This document shows, piece by piece, positions 1 through 7,374 of a stretch of DNA of 30,705 nucleotides. The position numbers were made by a program, and so were the translations under genes. The number at the start of each line of letters is the position of its first letter. The stretch's first letter is position 1. Source of the stretch: JAXGYX01 sp964487355 (lineage in GTDB: Bacteria; Bacillota; Clostridia; Saccharofermentanales; Fastidiosipilaceae); contig CAZAPS010000020.1 in the NCBI GenBank assembly GCA_964487355.1, forward strand, positions 1 through 30,705. Reading direction: 5' to 3'. The notes below the pieces were generated by a model, which did no database searches, had not been told where the DNA came from, and was given only the letters and a program-made list of their open reading frames with translations.

Positions 1-85
1 ATCCCCTCTCCTCAATCCACACCATGCCGTATATAATCTAAGTGAAAGGTCATACGCGCAAATGCTTTCGATCGCGAGGCAAACC

Positions 86-1336
86 ATGCAACACAATCTC
101 ACGCCGCGCCCAAAATCACCGGCGGCCAGACGTTCGCTCCTGATGTACACCATCTGTCATCTATTGACTGACACACTATGCTTCTTTTTTCTGTTCGGCT
201 CACTGCTCCCATTTATCAATGGGCAGGGACACTATGTATGGGCGCTGCCGGTTCTGGTGATCTACAACGGACTCGCCTTTGGACTACAGTTCATCTGGGG
301 GGGTCTCGCCGACCGATTCCCCAAGCTGCCCACCGGACTCATTGGCATGTCGCTGATCGGACTCGGTTTTTTACCACGTCTAATCGTACAATCCCCCTCC
401 GGTCTTCCGATCTATATCGTGACACTTATTTTGATCGGCAGCGGCAACTCCGCTTTTCACGTCGAAGGCGGTCGGGACAGTCTGGCACGCGCCAAAGGAT
501 CTGAAAGCAGAACCGGTATCTACGCAGCCGGTGGAGCCGCCGGCGTAATGATCGGCACCGCCCTCGGTACCGTCCCCTTCGCCCATTATTTTCTGTTCCC
601 TCTGTGGCTCGCGGCGTTAATCACCCTCTGGTGGCTGAAGCGCGAAGCCATTCGGGCGCAGGATCCCTATTTCACCATCGCCCGGAAATCCACACCCTAT
701 ATCGTTGACTCCTTTCACCGTCCCGTAACCGGCACGTCATCACCTTTTCCCTCGCTGCAATCTCTTGACTCAGCGCGGACAGCCAAGGCCCCCGTCTCGC
801 TCGCCGTTATCGCCACTTTGTTTTTCTTCGTCCAAACCTTGTTCATTCCCTCACCCGCCACGCTGATCGTCCGCGCCGATTTTTCCGCCTTGCCTTTACC
901 CACAATGTTCATCTTTATCCTGGCGACGCTGCTGACAACAAGTCGCCTGGTGGGCGGATTCATTACATACCGCCTTACCGTGGCGCCATTTATGTTACTG
1001 GCCGCGTTCGCGACACTGCCTTTGCTGATACCAACCGGCAACCCCCTCTGGGGCATATTCTTACAGGCTTTCGCGCTTGGTGTGCCGACCGCCTGGGCCG
1101 CCTTTCAATACTATCGATTCATGCCAAACCGACCGGCGCTGGCCTATTCTCTGCAGAAACTACCGATGTTCGCGGCGGCTTTCATATTGGTGCTTCAACA
1201 AATTTTACCCATTTCGGGCCATACCACATTCGCCGGTACACTTTTACGAAACACTGTGCTAATTTTGACTTGGACAAGTATGTTGATCATTTGGATTGTT
1301 TGTCAAAGAAATTATTTGAAAATGGAGGATATTTAA
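86..1336 (+). CDS. MFS-type membrane transporter
   Basis: Polytopic membrane protein of 416 residues with about twelve hydrophobic segments. After the second segment it carries WGGLADRFPK, which fits the cytoplasmic motif A (GxLADRxGR-like) of the major facilitator superfamily, and a basic stretch follows segment six, as expected for the central MFS loop. The substrate cannot be told from sequence. I prefer the ATG at 86 because GAGG sits six bases upstream; the in-frame ATG at 62 would add eight residues and has only a distant AAAGG. The next gene starts one base after the stop, so this is the first cistron of a three-gene unit of membrane proteins. Family is fairly secure, function open. 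Confidence 0.75.
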   Translation: MQHNLTPRPKSPAARRSLLMYTICHLLTDTLCFFFLFGSLLPFINGQGHYVWALPVLVIYNGLAFGLQFIWGGLADRFPKLPTGLIGMSLIGLGFLPRLIVQSPSGLPIYIVTLILIGSGNSAFHVEGGRDSLARAKGSESRTGIYAAGGAAGVMIGTALGTVPFAHYFLFPLWLAALITLWWLKREAIRAQDPYFTIARKSTPYIVDSFHRPVTGTSSPFPSLQSLDSARTAKAPVSLAVIATLFFFVQTLFIPSPATLIVRADFSALPLPTMFIFILATLLTTSRLVGGFITYRLTVAPFMLLAAFATLPLLIPTGNPLWGIFLQAFALGVPTAWAAFQYYRFMPNRPALAYSLQKLPMFAAAFILVLQQILPISGHTTFAGTLLRNTVLILTWTSMLIIWIVCQRNYLKMEDI

Positions 1337-1337
1337 C

Positions 1338-1856
1338 ATGTTGACTCTACCTAATTTGTTGGCGGATGTCGTGGCGCCTTGGCCGACATCGTACGAACCG
1401 GTGCTGAGAAATGGATCCTCAGCCGAAACCATCGGTCTGATTTACATCGTCACGACCGCGGTGATCATCATCGGACTGACCGTTGTCCTGATTATTTTAG
1501 GACTGAAGCTGAAAAAAATTAAAAATGAATTAGAAGGTCTACGCAAAGGACAGATGCCCGCCGGCGGAATGAGTCCGCCGCCGTACATGCCGCAAGCCCC
1601 GGGCGCGCAGCAACAGTGGATGCCGGGAGATTATCCCGGATACGCGCCTCAATCGACCGGCGCCACTCCCGCCGGACCGGGTCCCGGAGAATATCAGACA
1701 TTTCAACAGCCACCTTCTCCGCAAACGCCACAGCAGCCCGGGATCCCCGGACAGCAGTGGACTCAGGGCGGATATCCGTCGGCGGACGGACACTTTGCAC
1801 CTTCGGACACACCGACCGCAAGTGACGAAAGCCCTCACAATACGACCAACCCATGA
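1338..1856 (+). CDS. Single-pass membrane protein with Pro/Gln/Gly-rich cytoplasmic tail
   Basis: 172 residues. A short N-terminal part is followed by one strong transmembrane helix (about residues 34-56), a short Lys/Glu-rich helical stretch just after it (KLKKIKNELEGLRKG), and then about 100 residues of low-complexity Pro/Gln/Gly/Tyr sequence that is probably disordered. GGAGG lies nine bases before the ATG. It begins one base after the transporter stop and its stop overlaps the next start (ATGA), so the three genes should be translated together. I do not recognise a family; tails like this are common on surface or scaffold proteins. It could be an accessory subunit of the transporter, which is inference from position only. 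Confidence 0.7.
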   Translation: MLTLPNLLADVVAPWPTSYEPVLRNGSSAETIGLIYIVTTAVIIIGLTVVLIILGLKLKKIKNELEGLRKGQMPAGGMSPPPYMPQAPGAQQQWMPGDYPGYAPQSTGATPAGPGPGEYQTFQQPPSPQTPQQPGIPGQQWTQGGYPSADGHFAPSDTPTASDESPHNTTNP

Positions 1857-2212
1857 CAATTCATTTGGGGTGGCGGTTCATCCTTCTACCTTTGCTGTTG
1901 ACACAGCTTGTTGAACTGCCACTCTCCCTTTTGTTCGCCCATGAATCAGCCAAATCCACCCGCTTGTTGTCGGTCGCCGCGCTGAACTTGATTACCAACC
2001 CACTGCTGAACCTCAGTTTGCTGTTGCTGGCGCCGACCTCGATCACCCGCCTGCCCGCTTTGGTTCTCGGCGAGTTGCTTGTGCTGACGGTCGAGACCCT
2101 GGGTTTTCGTGTTTTGCTGGACTTACACCGGAGAACCGCGTTTGTCATGTCTCTCACGTTGAACGGGTCCAGCTTGCTGGTCGGTCTGCTGATCCGACTG
2201 TTTCTCCAATAA
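1853..2212 (+). CDS. Small hydrophobic membrane protein
   Basis: 119 residues, strongly hydrophobic, with about four membrane segments. Between segments it has the polar motif NLITNPLLN and, later, acidic residues in hydrophobic surroundings (ELLVLTVETLGFR) followed by NGSSLLVG. Small clostridial membrane proteins with an N-x-x-T-N-P-x-x-N signature and a conserved Glu exist, but I cannot name the family or a function. The start overlaps the preceding stop by four bases (ATGA), typical of translational coupling, and the gene ends directly at an intrinsic terminator. The reverse strand is also open here but has no ribosome binding site, so this strand is preferred. Confidence 0.6.
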   Translation: MTIHLGWRFILLPLLLTQLVELPLSLLFAHESAKSTRLLSVAALNLITNPLLNLSLLLLAPTSITRLPALVLGELLVLTVETLGFRVLLDLHRRTAFVMSLTLNGSSLLVGLLIRLFLQ

Positions 2213-2245
2213 AAAAGGAAGCCTCGCCATGAGACTTCCTTTTTA
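2211..2245. terminator. Bidirectional intrinsic terminator
   Basis: An inverted repeat (AAAAAGGAAG-x-CTC, a 5-base loop, GAG-x-CTTCCTTTTT) with one mismatch. It has an A-run on the left and a T-run on the right, so it can stop transcription from both sides. It separates the convergent membrane-protein operon and the sugar-binding lipoprotein gene. Confidence 0.8.
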
Positions 2246-2284
2246 GTTCGCTAATCAAGTTAGCTGCCTTTTGAGCGTTTATGT

Positions 2285-3400
2285 TTATGGATTTAAATAA
2301 TCTTTATAGTTATCCAAAGACACAGGCTCAAACGGGATGGGCACATCGATATCGATCGGATCGCCGTTCGCCAGCACAGTCGCCGCGCGAATCGCTCCAG
2401 CGCCCTGGCCAATCGGATTTTGGAAGACCGTGAACGCCATCTCTCCTGACTCGATGCCTTCCAGGCCATCTTGAGTCGCGTCAATACCGACGATCGGAGT
2501 TTCCTTCGGATCCATTCCTGAGTTTTTAATTCCTTCGATCGCGCCCAGCGCCATCTCATCATTGTTGCAGACAACCGCGTCAAAGTTTTGACCTGTGCCA
2601 ATAAAGATTTGCATCTTGTTTTGAGCTTTGGCGCGATCCCACTCCGCTGTGTCCTCATAGACATAGTTTGGTGTCAAACCATTGTCTTCAAGCGCCTTTT
2701 TCGCGGATTCGGTTCTCAGCGTTGTGTTCTGCAGACCCGGTTGACCGGTAAGAATCACAATGTCCGGGCTGGTGTTGCCTTCGTTCTTGAAATACTCCGC
2801 GAGGAACTCGCCTTGGAAACGACCGGCGTCTTCTTCGTTGGAACCTACATATGTTTGTTCTCCGGCGGTCATCGGCGCATCCGGCATACGATTGACGAAC
2901 ACAACCGGAACATCCCCGGCGGCGTCGATCATTTCTTGCGCGTTATCGGTGTTGACCAGGTTGATCAAAATCGCGTCCATACCGGTGGCTACGAAGGTCT
3001 GGACATTTTGCAGTTGGGTGTTCGAGCTGTTGTTGGCGTCAACTACCGTCAAACTGATCCCCAGATTTTTGCTTTCAGCATCGGCCGCCGATTCCAAAGT
3101 GGACAGGAACTGGTCCCGCACGCTAATGGTAAATCCGATTTTATATGATGATTTGGCTTCCACATCGCCTAAATCGTCCACGATACCGGTCGAAGCCTCG
3201 CCTGATCCTGTATCGGCCGTTTCGGTGGTCTCTTCTACAGTTTCTTTTGTCTCTTCAGTTTCTTCGCTTTCAGCCATCGTTGTCTCTTCTTGTGTGGTGG
3301 TTTGCTCCTTGCCTCCACCCACGCAGCCGGTAAAAATCGCGGCAGCCATGACAAACGACAACATTGTTGCCAATGTCCGCATAATTGTCTTCTTTTTCAT
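2285..3400 (-). CDS. Sugar ABC transporter substrate-binding lipoprotein (galactose/ribose-binding type)
   Basis: 371 residues. A basic start and hydrophobic segment end in the lipobox FTGC with Cys26, so the mature protein should be lipid-anchored on the outer face of the membrane. A 50-residue Thr/Glu-rich linker follows, then a periplasmic-binding fold: YKIGFTISVRDQF at the start of domain I, VPVVFVNRMPD near the hinge, FDAVVCNNDEMALGAIEG and TPIVGIDATQDGLEGIESG in domain II. These match the pentose/hexose-binding family, closest in my judgement to the galactose-binding protein MglB. GAGGAGA precedes the ATG. No ABC ATPase or permease lies next to it, so it either serves a transporter encoded elsewhere or a chemoreceptor. 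The sugar is not determined. Confidence 0.88.
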   Translation of the reverse strand: MKKKTIMRTLATMLSFVMAAAIFTGCVGGGKEQTTTQEETTMAESEETEETKETVEETTETADTGSGEASTGIVDDLGDVEAKSSYKIGFTISVRDQFLSTLESAADAESKNLGISLTVVDANNSSNTQLQNVQTFVATGMDAILINLVNTDNAQEMIDAAGDVPVVFVNRMPDAPMTAGEQTYVGSNEEDAGRFQGEFLAEYFKNEGNTSPDIVILTGQPGLQNTTLRTESAKKALEDNGLTPNYVYEDTAEWDRAKAQNKMQIFIGTGQNFDAVVCNNDEMALGAIEGIKNSGMDPKETPIVGIDATQDGLEGIESGEMAFTVFQNPIGQGAGAIRAATVLANGDPIDIDVPIPFEPVSLDNYKDYLNP

Positions 3401-3474
3401 TTTCTCTCCTCAAACCTTTCCGCGGTTCGGTCCACGGACTTTAACGTACCCTCATCCAAGTTGATCGTTTTTTT

Positions 3475-3491
3475 GGAAGCGCTCCAGTATA
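3475..3491 (-). promoter_or_regulatory. Possible promoter -10 with LacI-type/cre-like operator for the sugar-binding protein
   Basis: Read on the minus strand, TATACT (3486-3491) is followed at once by GGAGCGCTTCC (3475-3485). The AGCGCT core flanked by GG/CC is the style of LacI/GalR-family and CcpA (cre) operators, and the position over the start site would suit repression. No good -35 element is seen, so this is tentative. Confidence 0.35.
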
Positions 3492-3676
3492 TCCAGTATG
3501 AAGAAAGACGGATAATTTAACTTGTCTTAAATTGCCTCTATGTGTGAAATAGACAACAGAAACGCGTTGAAGTGTGTCGTTTCTTGCGATTGTCGCAAAC
3601 ATCGAATGAAAAGTGTCGCTTCGTCGCTTTTGTTGCGCAAAATCGATCTTTTGTTTTACAGTTCGGACGTACCACG

Positions 3677-3713
3677 AAAAAACCGCCGTCATTTTAGATG
3701 ACAGGCGGCTTTC
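3677..3713 (-). terminator. Intrinsic terminator of the MBL-fold gene
   Basis: On the minus strand, GCCGCC-TGTCAT pairs with ATGAC-GGCGG around a short A/T loop and is followed by six T residues. It sits seven bases after the stop codon of the MBL-fold gene. Confidence 0.85.
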
Positions 3714-3719
3714 AATCAA

Positions 3720-4541
3720 TTAAATGGTCAGCGTTCGACCTCCGGCAAGATACTCAATTCGGTCGCCCATGGTTTCTTTCAGCAGATGGTAGGGCTCAAT
3801 TCCTGTGCAATGGCAGGTATAGTATTTCGCTCCGGTCTCCAAAAGATCGGATCCGATGGAACGGATCGTCTCGTCTGTCTCGTTGCCGTGGGAGCGGCTG
3901 GATAGATGGAAGCCGCCGATCACAACATCCGGGAACTTGCCTGACAACTGATAATAGTGGCGCACGATATTCAAAATGCCATTATGCGCGCAGCCGGTGA
4001 GCAACAAGGTCTTGCCGCCCTCTTCGAGCACAAGAATTTGTTCGTGTCTAAAAGGATCCGGCACCACCTTCCCGTCCTCCTCCGCCGACAGACCTTCATT
4101 CGAGATCGGGAGAGGATAGGGTGTGCTGATGTTGGAAAATAATTGCATGTCTTTGTCGATAAAATAACGCTCCGGGGTGAGCACGATCTGCCTGTTTTCC
4201 GCCAAGCTCTTGTCCAGCCCGATTTCTTCGAGCGTGCCGTTGGCCCGTTTGGCGTAGTAAGGCTGAAAGGCGATATTTCTGACCAGCACATCGGCTTTTG
4301 TGTTGATTTTCAAAAACTTGGCCAAGCCACCACCGTGGTCGTTGTGCGCGTGAGAGATCACCACACAATCGACATCGGTGAGGTCGACACCCAGTTGTTT
4401 GGCATTCTTATAAAAAAAATCGCTCGCGCCCAGATCAAATAGAATCTTACGATTTTTCGTCTCTATATATAAGCTAAGGCCATGCTCGCTTCCAAGTTGA
4501 TCCGATATCGAAGTGTTCTCAACCAATGTTTTGACAATCAT
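3720..4541 (-). CDS. Metallo-beta-lactamase-fold hydrolase
   Basis: 273 residues. The metal-binding signature of the fold is present: SHAHNDHGGG gives His64, His66, Asp68 and His69, and later TGCAHNGI, IGGFHL and YTCHCTG supply further ligand-type residues. The overall pattern matches the MBL subgroup often annotated as 7,8-dihydropterin-6-methyl-4-(beta-D-ribofuranosyl)-aminobenzene-5'-phosphate synthase; that name comes from methanopterin biochemistry and should not be taken as the reaction here. Two metal ions and a soluble cytoplasmic enzyme are expected. The ribosome binding site is weak (AAGGCGAG). It appears to be a single-gene unit: a hairpin lies upstream (4633-4662) and a terminator downstream. 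Confidence 0.8.
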   Translation of the reverse strand: MIVKTLVENTSISDQLGSEHGLSLYIETKNRKILFDLGASDFFYKNAKQLGVDLTDVDCVVISHAHNDHGGGLAKFLKINTKADVLVRNIAFQPYYAKRANGTLEEIGLDKSLAENRQIVLTPERYFIDKDMQLFSNISTPYPLPISNEGLSAEEDGKVVPDPFRHEQILVLEEGGKTLLLTGCAHNGILNIVRHYYQLSGKFPDVVIGGFHLSSRSHGNETDETIRSIGSDLLETGAKYYTCHCTGIEPYHLLKETMGDRIEYLAGGRTLTI

Positions 4542-4632
4542 AATTTCACTCGCCTTTTTCGCACATGCCTTGCGATCACGTTTGTCATCTTCCGCTCTAA
4601 TCCTTGTTCACATTTTATTGTATCACCTTTAA

Positions 4633-4662
4633 ATATGAAAATAACCAGAGCTTCCTCCGGTT
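4633..4662 (-). terminator. Intrinsic terminator after the gap-broken gene
   Basis: On the minus strand, AACCGGAG-GAAG-CTCTGGTT forms an 8-bp stem (one G-U pair) with a 4-base loop, followed by TTATTTTCATATTT. It would end transcription of the gene that starts at 4964. A TGATACAAT element just downstream (about 4614-4622) may be the extended -10 box of the MBL-fold gene. Apart from these, 4542-4747 holds nothing recognisable. Confidence 0.6.
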
Positions 4663-4769
4663 ACGTTCGGTGTTTGTGCTTGAATGCGATACAGGCTGCT
4701 GTTAAATCCAAACGGTTCAGACTGATCTCAATGTCACACTTTTATCTTTATGATTTTCGCTCAGGCCCG

Positions 4770-4964
4770 TCAATTATCCAACACCCTTTTGTATGAAGCG
4801 TCAGACACGTCCCGCTCNNNNNNNNNNNNNNNNNNNNNNNNNNNNNNNNNNNNNNNNNNNNNNNNNNNNNNNNNNNNNNNNNNNNNNNNNNNNNNNNNNN
4901 NNNNNNNNNNNNNNNNNCCTTGACCTTGCGCCATGTTGGCTCTCATTTTATTTCGTCTCATCAT
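4770..4964 (-). CDS. Small protein gene interrupted by an assembly gap
   Basis: The ATG at 4964 has a near-perfect ribosome binding site (GAGGAGG, eight bases upstream) and a near-consensus promoter, so a real, well-expressed gene starts here. Only the beginning is readable: MMRRNKMRANMAQGQG, basic and Met/Gly/Gln-containing. The rest falls into a 100-N gap of unknown true length. Past the gap the three frames end at 4801, 4770 and 4748; which is correct is unknown, so the left coordinate is provisional. Promoter, operators and leader are nearly the same as those of the Met/Gly-rich DUF5320-like gene at 17093, suggesting a related small repetitive protein whose sequence also defeated assembly. 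A longer start (GTG at 4973) lies inside the ribosome binding site and is rejected. Confidence 0.6.
   Translation of the reverse strand: MMRRNKMRANMAQGQXXXXXXXXXXXXXXXXXXXXXXXXXXXXXXXXXXERDVSDASYKRVLDN
4818..4917. other. Assembly gap (100 N)
   Basis: Exactly 100 N, the usual placeholder for a gap of unknown length. I see no shared sequence between its two flanks, so real sequence is missing, and the linkage of 1-4817 to the rest depends on scaffolding. Confidence 0.95.
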
Positions 4965-4994
4965 TGTATTCACCTCCTCATCACTATTATTTCC

Positions 4995-5044
4995 GACATA
5001 TGTCTCTTATGCTTTCATTATACCTGGTTTTCGACATATGTCAA
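4995..5044 (-). promoter_or_regulatory. Two-box operator and promoter of the gap-broken gene
   Basis: On the minus strand: -35 TTGACA (5039-5044), 16-bp spacer, -10 TATAAT (5017-5022). Perfect 10-bp palindromes GACATATGTC lie at 5033-5042, overlapping the -35, and at 4995-5004, just past the start site. The boxes are 38 bp apart. Both the boxes and the spacing recur at 17119-17168. Confidence 0.85.
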
Positions 5045-5067
5045 TAACGTGCGGCCCACCTGCCTTA

Positions 5068-5106
5068 CCAAATGCAAAACGGCCGACATCTTTCAACGTC
5101 GGCCGT
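5068..5106 (-). terminator. Intrinsic terminator of iolD
   Basis: A perfect 9-bp stem, ACGGCCGAC / GTCGGCCGT, with a 10-base loop, followed on the minus strand by TTTGCATTT. It lies 45 bases after the iolD stop and insulates iolD from the promoter at 4995-5044. Confidence 0.8.
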
Positions 5107-5151
5107 CTCACTATGAAAAGGCGGTAAATGGCTCAGCCATGTTTGGGCAAA

Positions 5152-7095
5152 TTAATATTTTCTTGCGTCTTTGAGATGTTCATCGATGCTCCGGCGCGCT
5201 TCTTGAACCGCCTCTGATTCAGAGGTAGAGGCGACACCCAGATGCCACCAGCTCTCATATCCCTCCGCCATGGTCTTGGGCAAGACTTTGGCGTCGATGA
5301 TGCATGACTTCGTCTGCTTCTTGCTGTCCTCAAGCGCGGCTCTCAACTCTTCAGGCGTCTTGCAGGCATAGCCTTTCATACCGTATCCCTCACCAACTTT
5401 GGCAAAATCAATCGGCACATAGCACCCATCCAGCTTCCCCGTCTCCTCGTCGCGGTAGCGAAACTCAGTGGCCAGTGAATCCACACCGTTGCCCATCTGC
5501 AGGTTGTTGATGCAGCCAAACGCGGCATTGTCGAACAGCACAATATTTATTTTCAAACCTTCCTGAATCGCGGTTGTGATCTCACTGTTCAACATCAGGA
5601 ACGAACCATCTCCGACCAACGCGTAGACCTCCTTGTCCGGACACGCCATCTTGGAACCCAGGGCGCCGGCGATCTCGTAACCCATACATGAGAATCCATA
5701 TTCCATGTTGTAGCTGTCTTTCGCGTCGGTCACCCACAACCTCTCCAGGTCGGCGGGCAGTGAACCGGCGGCCGCGACCACGATCGCATCGTCAGCTATG
5801 ACGTCACGGATGATACCGACACCGTTGGACTCGGTGATGGTTCCGCCGATATCACGGATGAAGTCATCGATGATCTCCTGCGTCCAGCTGGGCACGCAGG
5901 GTATAAAATCCTTGCCGGTATACACTTCATTCAACACCGCTTCCCGTTCGGTCCGCCAGATCTTCTGGACTTCTTCGACTCGGGCGCGATAGCCCGCCTC
6001 GACCTGATAGCTGTCGGCGATCAGGCGATCCTGAATCGCCTGCAATGTGACCTTCGCGTCTCCCACACAGCGGACGGCATCCAGCTTCTCCGCGTGAAAT
6101 TCGGAGGTGTTGATGGTCAATATCTTGATCTCTCTGTTGCGGAACATAATGTATTTAGATCCGGTCACAAAGTCATTTAGGCGTGTGCCGACTGCCACGA
6201 CCAGATCACACTCGGCCACCAGACGGTTGGCCGCCATGGTGCCGGTGATGCCCATACCGCCCACGTTGAGTGGACAGGAGCCCGGTGTGGCGCTTTTGCC
6301 CGCCTGTGTCTCGGCGAACGGAATGTCAAATCGCTCGCAAAAATCCACCAGGGTGTCGCCCGCCTCAGAATAACGCACGCCCCCACCGGCGATGATCAGC
6401 GGGCGTTTGGCCTCCTTGATCATTTCCACTGCCTGATTCAATTCGTACTCATCCGCGACACGGCGTGGAATGTGATGCACACGTTTTTGGAAGAAATAAT
6501 CCGGGTACTCATAACTTTCGCCCTGCACATCCTGCGGCAGGCCGATGACGGCAGCCCCGGTGTTCGCCACATCGGTCAGCACACGCATGGCGTTGACCAG
6601 CGCGCTCATCAATTGCTCCGGACGGATCACACGGTCCCAATATTTGGCGACAGGGCGAAACGCGTCATTTGAAGTCAAGGACAGGTCATGGCTTTGCTCC
6701 ATCTGCTGCAAAACCGGATCCGGCTGGCGGGTAGCGAACGTGTCGGATGGGAACAGCAGCAGCGGAATATTGTTGACTGTCGCCGTCGCGGCGGCGGTCA
6801 CCATGTTCAGCGCGCCCGGTCCGACCGAGGACGAGCAGGCGATCACCTTTCTGCGGTTGTGCTGCTTGGAATAGGCGATCGCGGCGTGCGCCATGCCTTG
6901 TTCGTTGCGCCCTTGATAAACGCGGAGATGGCCGGGATCTTCGGCCAGCGCCTGCCCCAGTCCGACGACCATGCCATGACCGAAAATCGTAAACATGCCG
7001 TCCACAAACGGCGTGATCTCACCGTCAAATTCAATATATTGATTGTTCAAAAATTTCACTACCGCCTGACCAACCGTCATTTTCACCGCGCTCAT
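5152..7095 (-). CDS. iolD: 3D-(3,5/4)-trihydroxycyclohexane-1,2-dione hydrolase
   Basis: 647 residues, a thiamine-diphosphate enzyme of the acetolactate synthase superfamily that in myo-inositol breakdown opens the ring of the trione to 5-deoxy-glucuronate. Visible features: N-terminal ThDP Pyr domain with the catalytic Glu65 in YQGRNEQGMAHAA; central domain with PLIIAGGGVRYSEA; C-terminal PP domain with the ThDP/Mg2+ motif GDGSFLMLNSEI through LFDNAAFGC, and the IolD-like end AEGYESWWHLGVA. Length fits the family. I place the start at ATG 7095 (GGAGG six bases upstream) rather than at an earlier in-frame codon. No other iol gene is in the window, so it is an orphan here and could act on a related diketone; family assignment is strong, pathway role less so. 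Confidence 0.9.
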   Translation of the reverse strand: MSAVKMTVGQAVVKFLNNQYIEFDGEITPFVDGMFTIFGHGMVVGLGQALAEDPGHLRVYQGRNEQGMAHAAIAYSKQHNRRKVIACSSSVGPGALNMVTAAATATVNNIPLLLFPSDTFATRQPDPVLQQMEQSHDLSLTSNDAFRPVAKYWDRVIRPEQLMSALVNAMRVLTDVANTGAAVIGLPQDVQGESYEYPDYFFQKRVHHIPRRVADEYELNQAVEMIKEAKRPLIIAGGGVRYSEAGDTLVDFCERFDIPFAETQAGKSATPGSCPLNVGGMGITGTMAANRLVAECDLVVAVGTRLNDFVTGSKYIMFRNREIKILTINTSEFHAEKLDAVRCVGDAKVTLQAIQDRLIADSYQVEAGYRARVEEVQKIWRTEREAVLNEVYTGKDFIPCVPSWTQEIIDDFIRDIGGTITESNGVGIIRDVIADDAIVVAAAGSLPADLERLWVTDAKDSYNMEYGFSCMGYEIAGALGSKMACPDKEVYALVGDGSFLMLNSEITTAIQEGLKINIVLFDNAAFGCINNLQMGNGVDSLATEFRYRDEETGKLDGCYVPIDFAKVGEGYGMKGYACKTPEELRAALEDSKKQTKSCIIDAKVLPKTMAEGYESWWHLGVASTSESEAVQEARRSIDEHLKDARKY

Positions 7096-7180
7096 ACCGC
7101 ACCTCCACTTGATTTTCGGCGACGAGGCCCCGATCAATACTCGGACCTCTCACACGAAAATGTCGACTTTTTCTTATTTC

Positions 7181-7217
7181 TGTATACAATTTTATAAAAC
7201 AGTATTCTTTTTGTCAA
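7181..7217 (-). promoter_or_regulatory. iolD promoter with GntR-type operator
   Basis: On the minus strand: -35 TTGACA (7212-7217), 17-bp spacer, -10 TAAAAT (7189-7194). The palindrome TGTATACA (7181-7188), within TTGTATACAG, directly follows the -10 and would cover the start site. TTGTATACAA-like sites are typical of GntR-family regulators, so repression by such a protein is plausible; none is encoded nearby. Confidence 0.7.
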
Positions 7218-7245
7218 GCGTCTTTTCAGATAATCATTGCGTTGA

Positions 7246-7259
7246 TTGATCCGGATCAA
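7246..7259. promoter_or_regulatory. Perfect FNR/CRP-family operator
   Basis: TTGATCCGGATCAA is a perfect palindrome and an exact match to the FNR consensus TTGAT-N4-ATCAA. Its centre lies about 70 bp upstream of the expected iolD start site, a usual activator position, and about 235 bp upstream of the divergent oxidoreductase operon. Confidence 0.6.
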
Positions 7260-7361
7260 CCAGCCGATTTCACGACCGCGAAAGCACGTCGGCATGAGGC
7301 GGCAAGAACTTGACGTGAATCACATTAAATTGAATTTCCTATGCTGTTAGCAAGTTATTTT

Positions 7362-7374
7362 TGTTGAGTCAACA
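7362..7374. promoter_or_regulatory. Palindromic operator candidate upstream of the oxidoreductase operon
   Basis: TGTTGAGTCAACA is a perfect palindrome around a central base, with A/T-rich arms that extend it imperfectly (TTATT / AATAA). It is followed by CATAAT. A further extended -10-like element, TGGTATAAC, lies at 7450-7458, 30 bases before the ATPase start; neither has a convincing -35. The rest of 7096-7487 carries the iolD promoter and FNR-like site and no gene. Confidence 0.4.

Larger units (their letters stand above)
3401..3719. other. Intergenic region upstream of the sugar-binding protein gene
   Basis: It holds the leader and a likely promoter/operator of the lipoprotein gene (3475-3491) and the terminator of the upstream gene (3677-3713). 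Between about 3500 and 3676 I see no gene, repeat or other signal. Confidence 0.5.

Noticed and set aside
2847..2856. TACATATGTT, similar to the GACATATGTC box
   Set aside because: Two mismatches, single copy, inside the sugar-binding protein coding region and without a promoter or partner box.
2760..3464. A 234-codon open frame on the plus strand
   Set aside because: Lies antisense to the sugar-binding lipoprotein gene, which has signal peptide, family motifs and a ribosome binding site; the open frame mirrors codon bias.
7312..7326. GTGAATCAC as a CRP-like site
   Set aside because: The spacing between half-sites is too short for TGTGA-N6-TCACA and no promoter is aligned with it.
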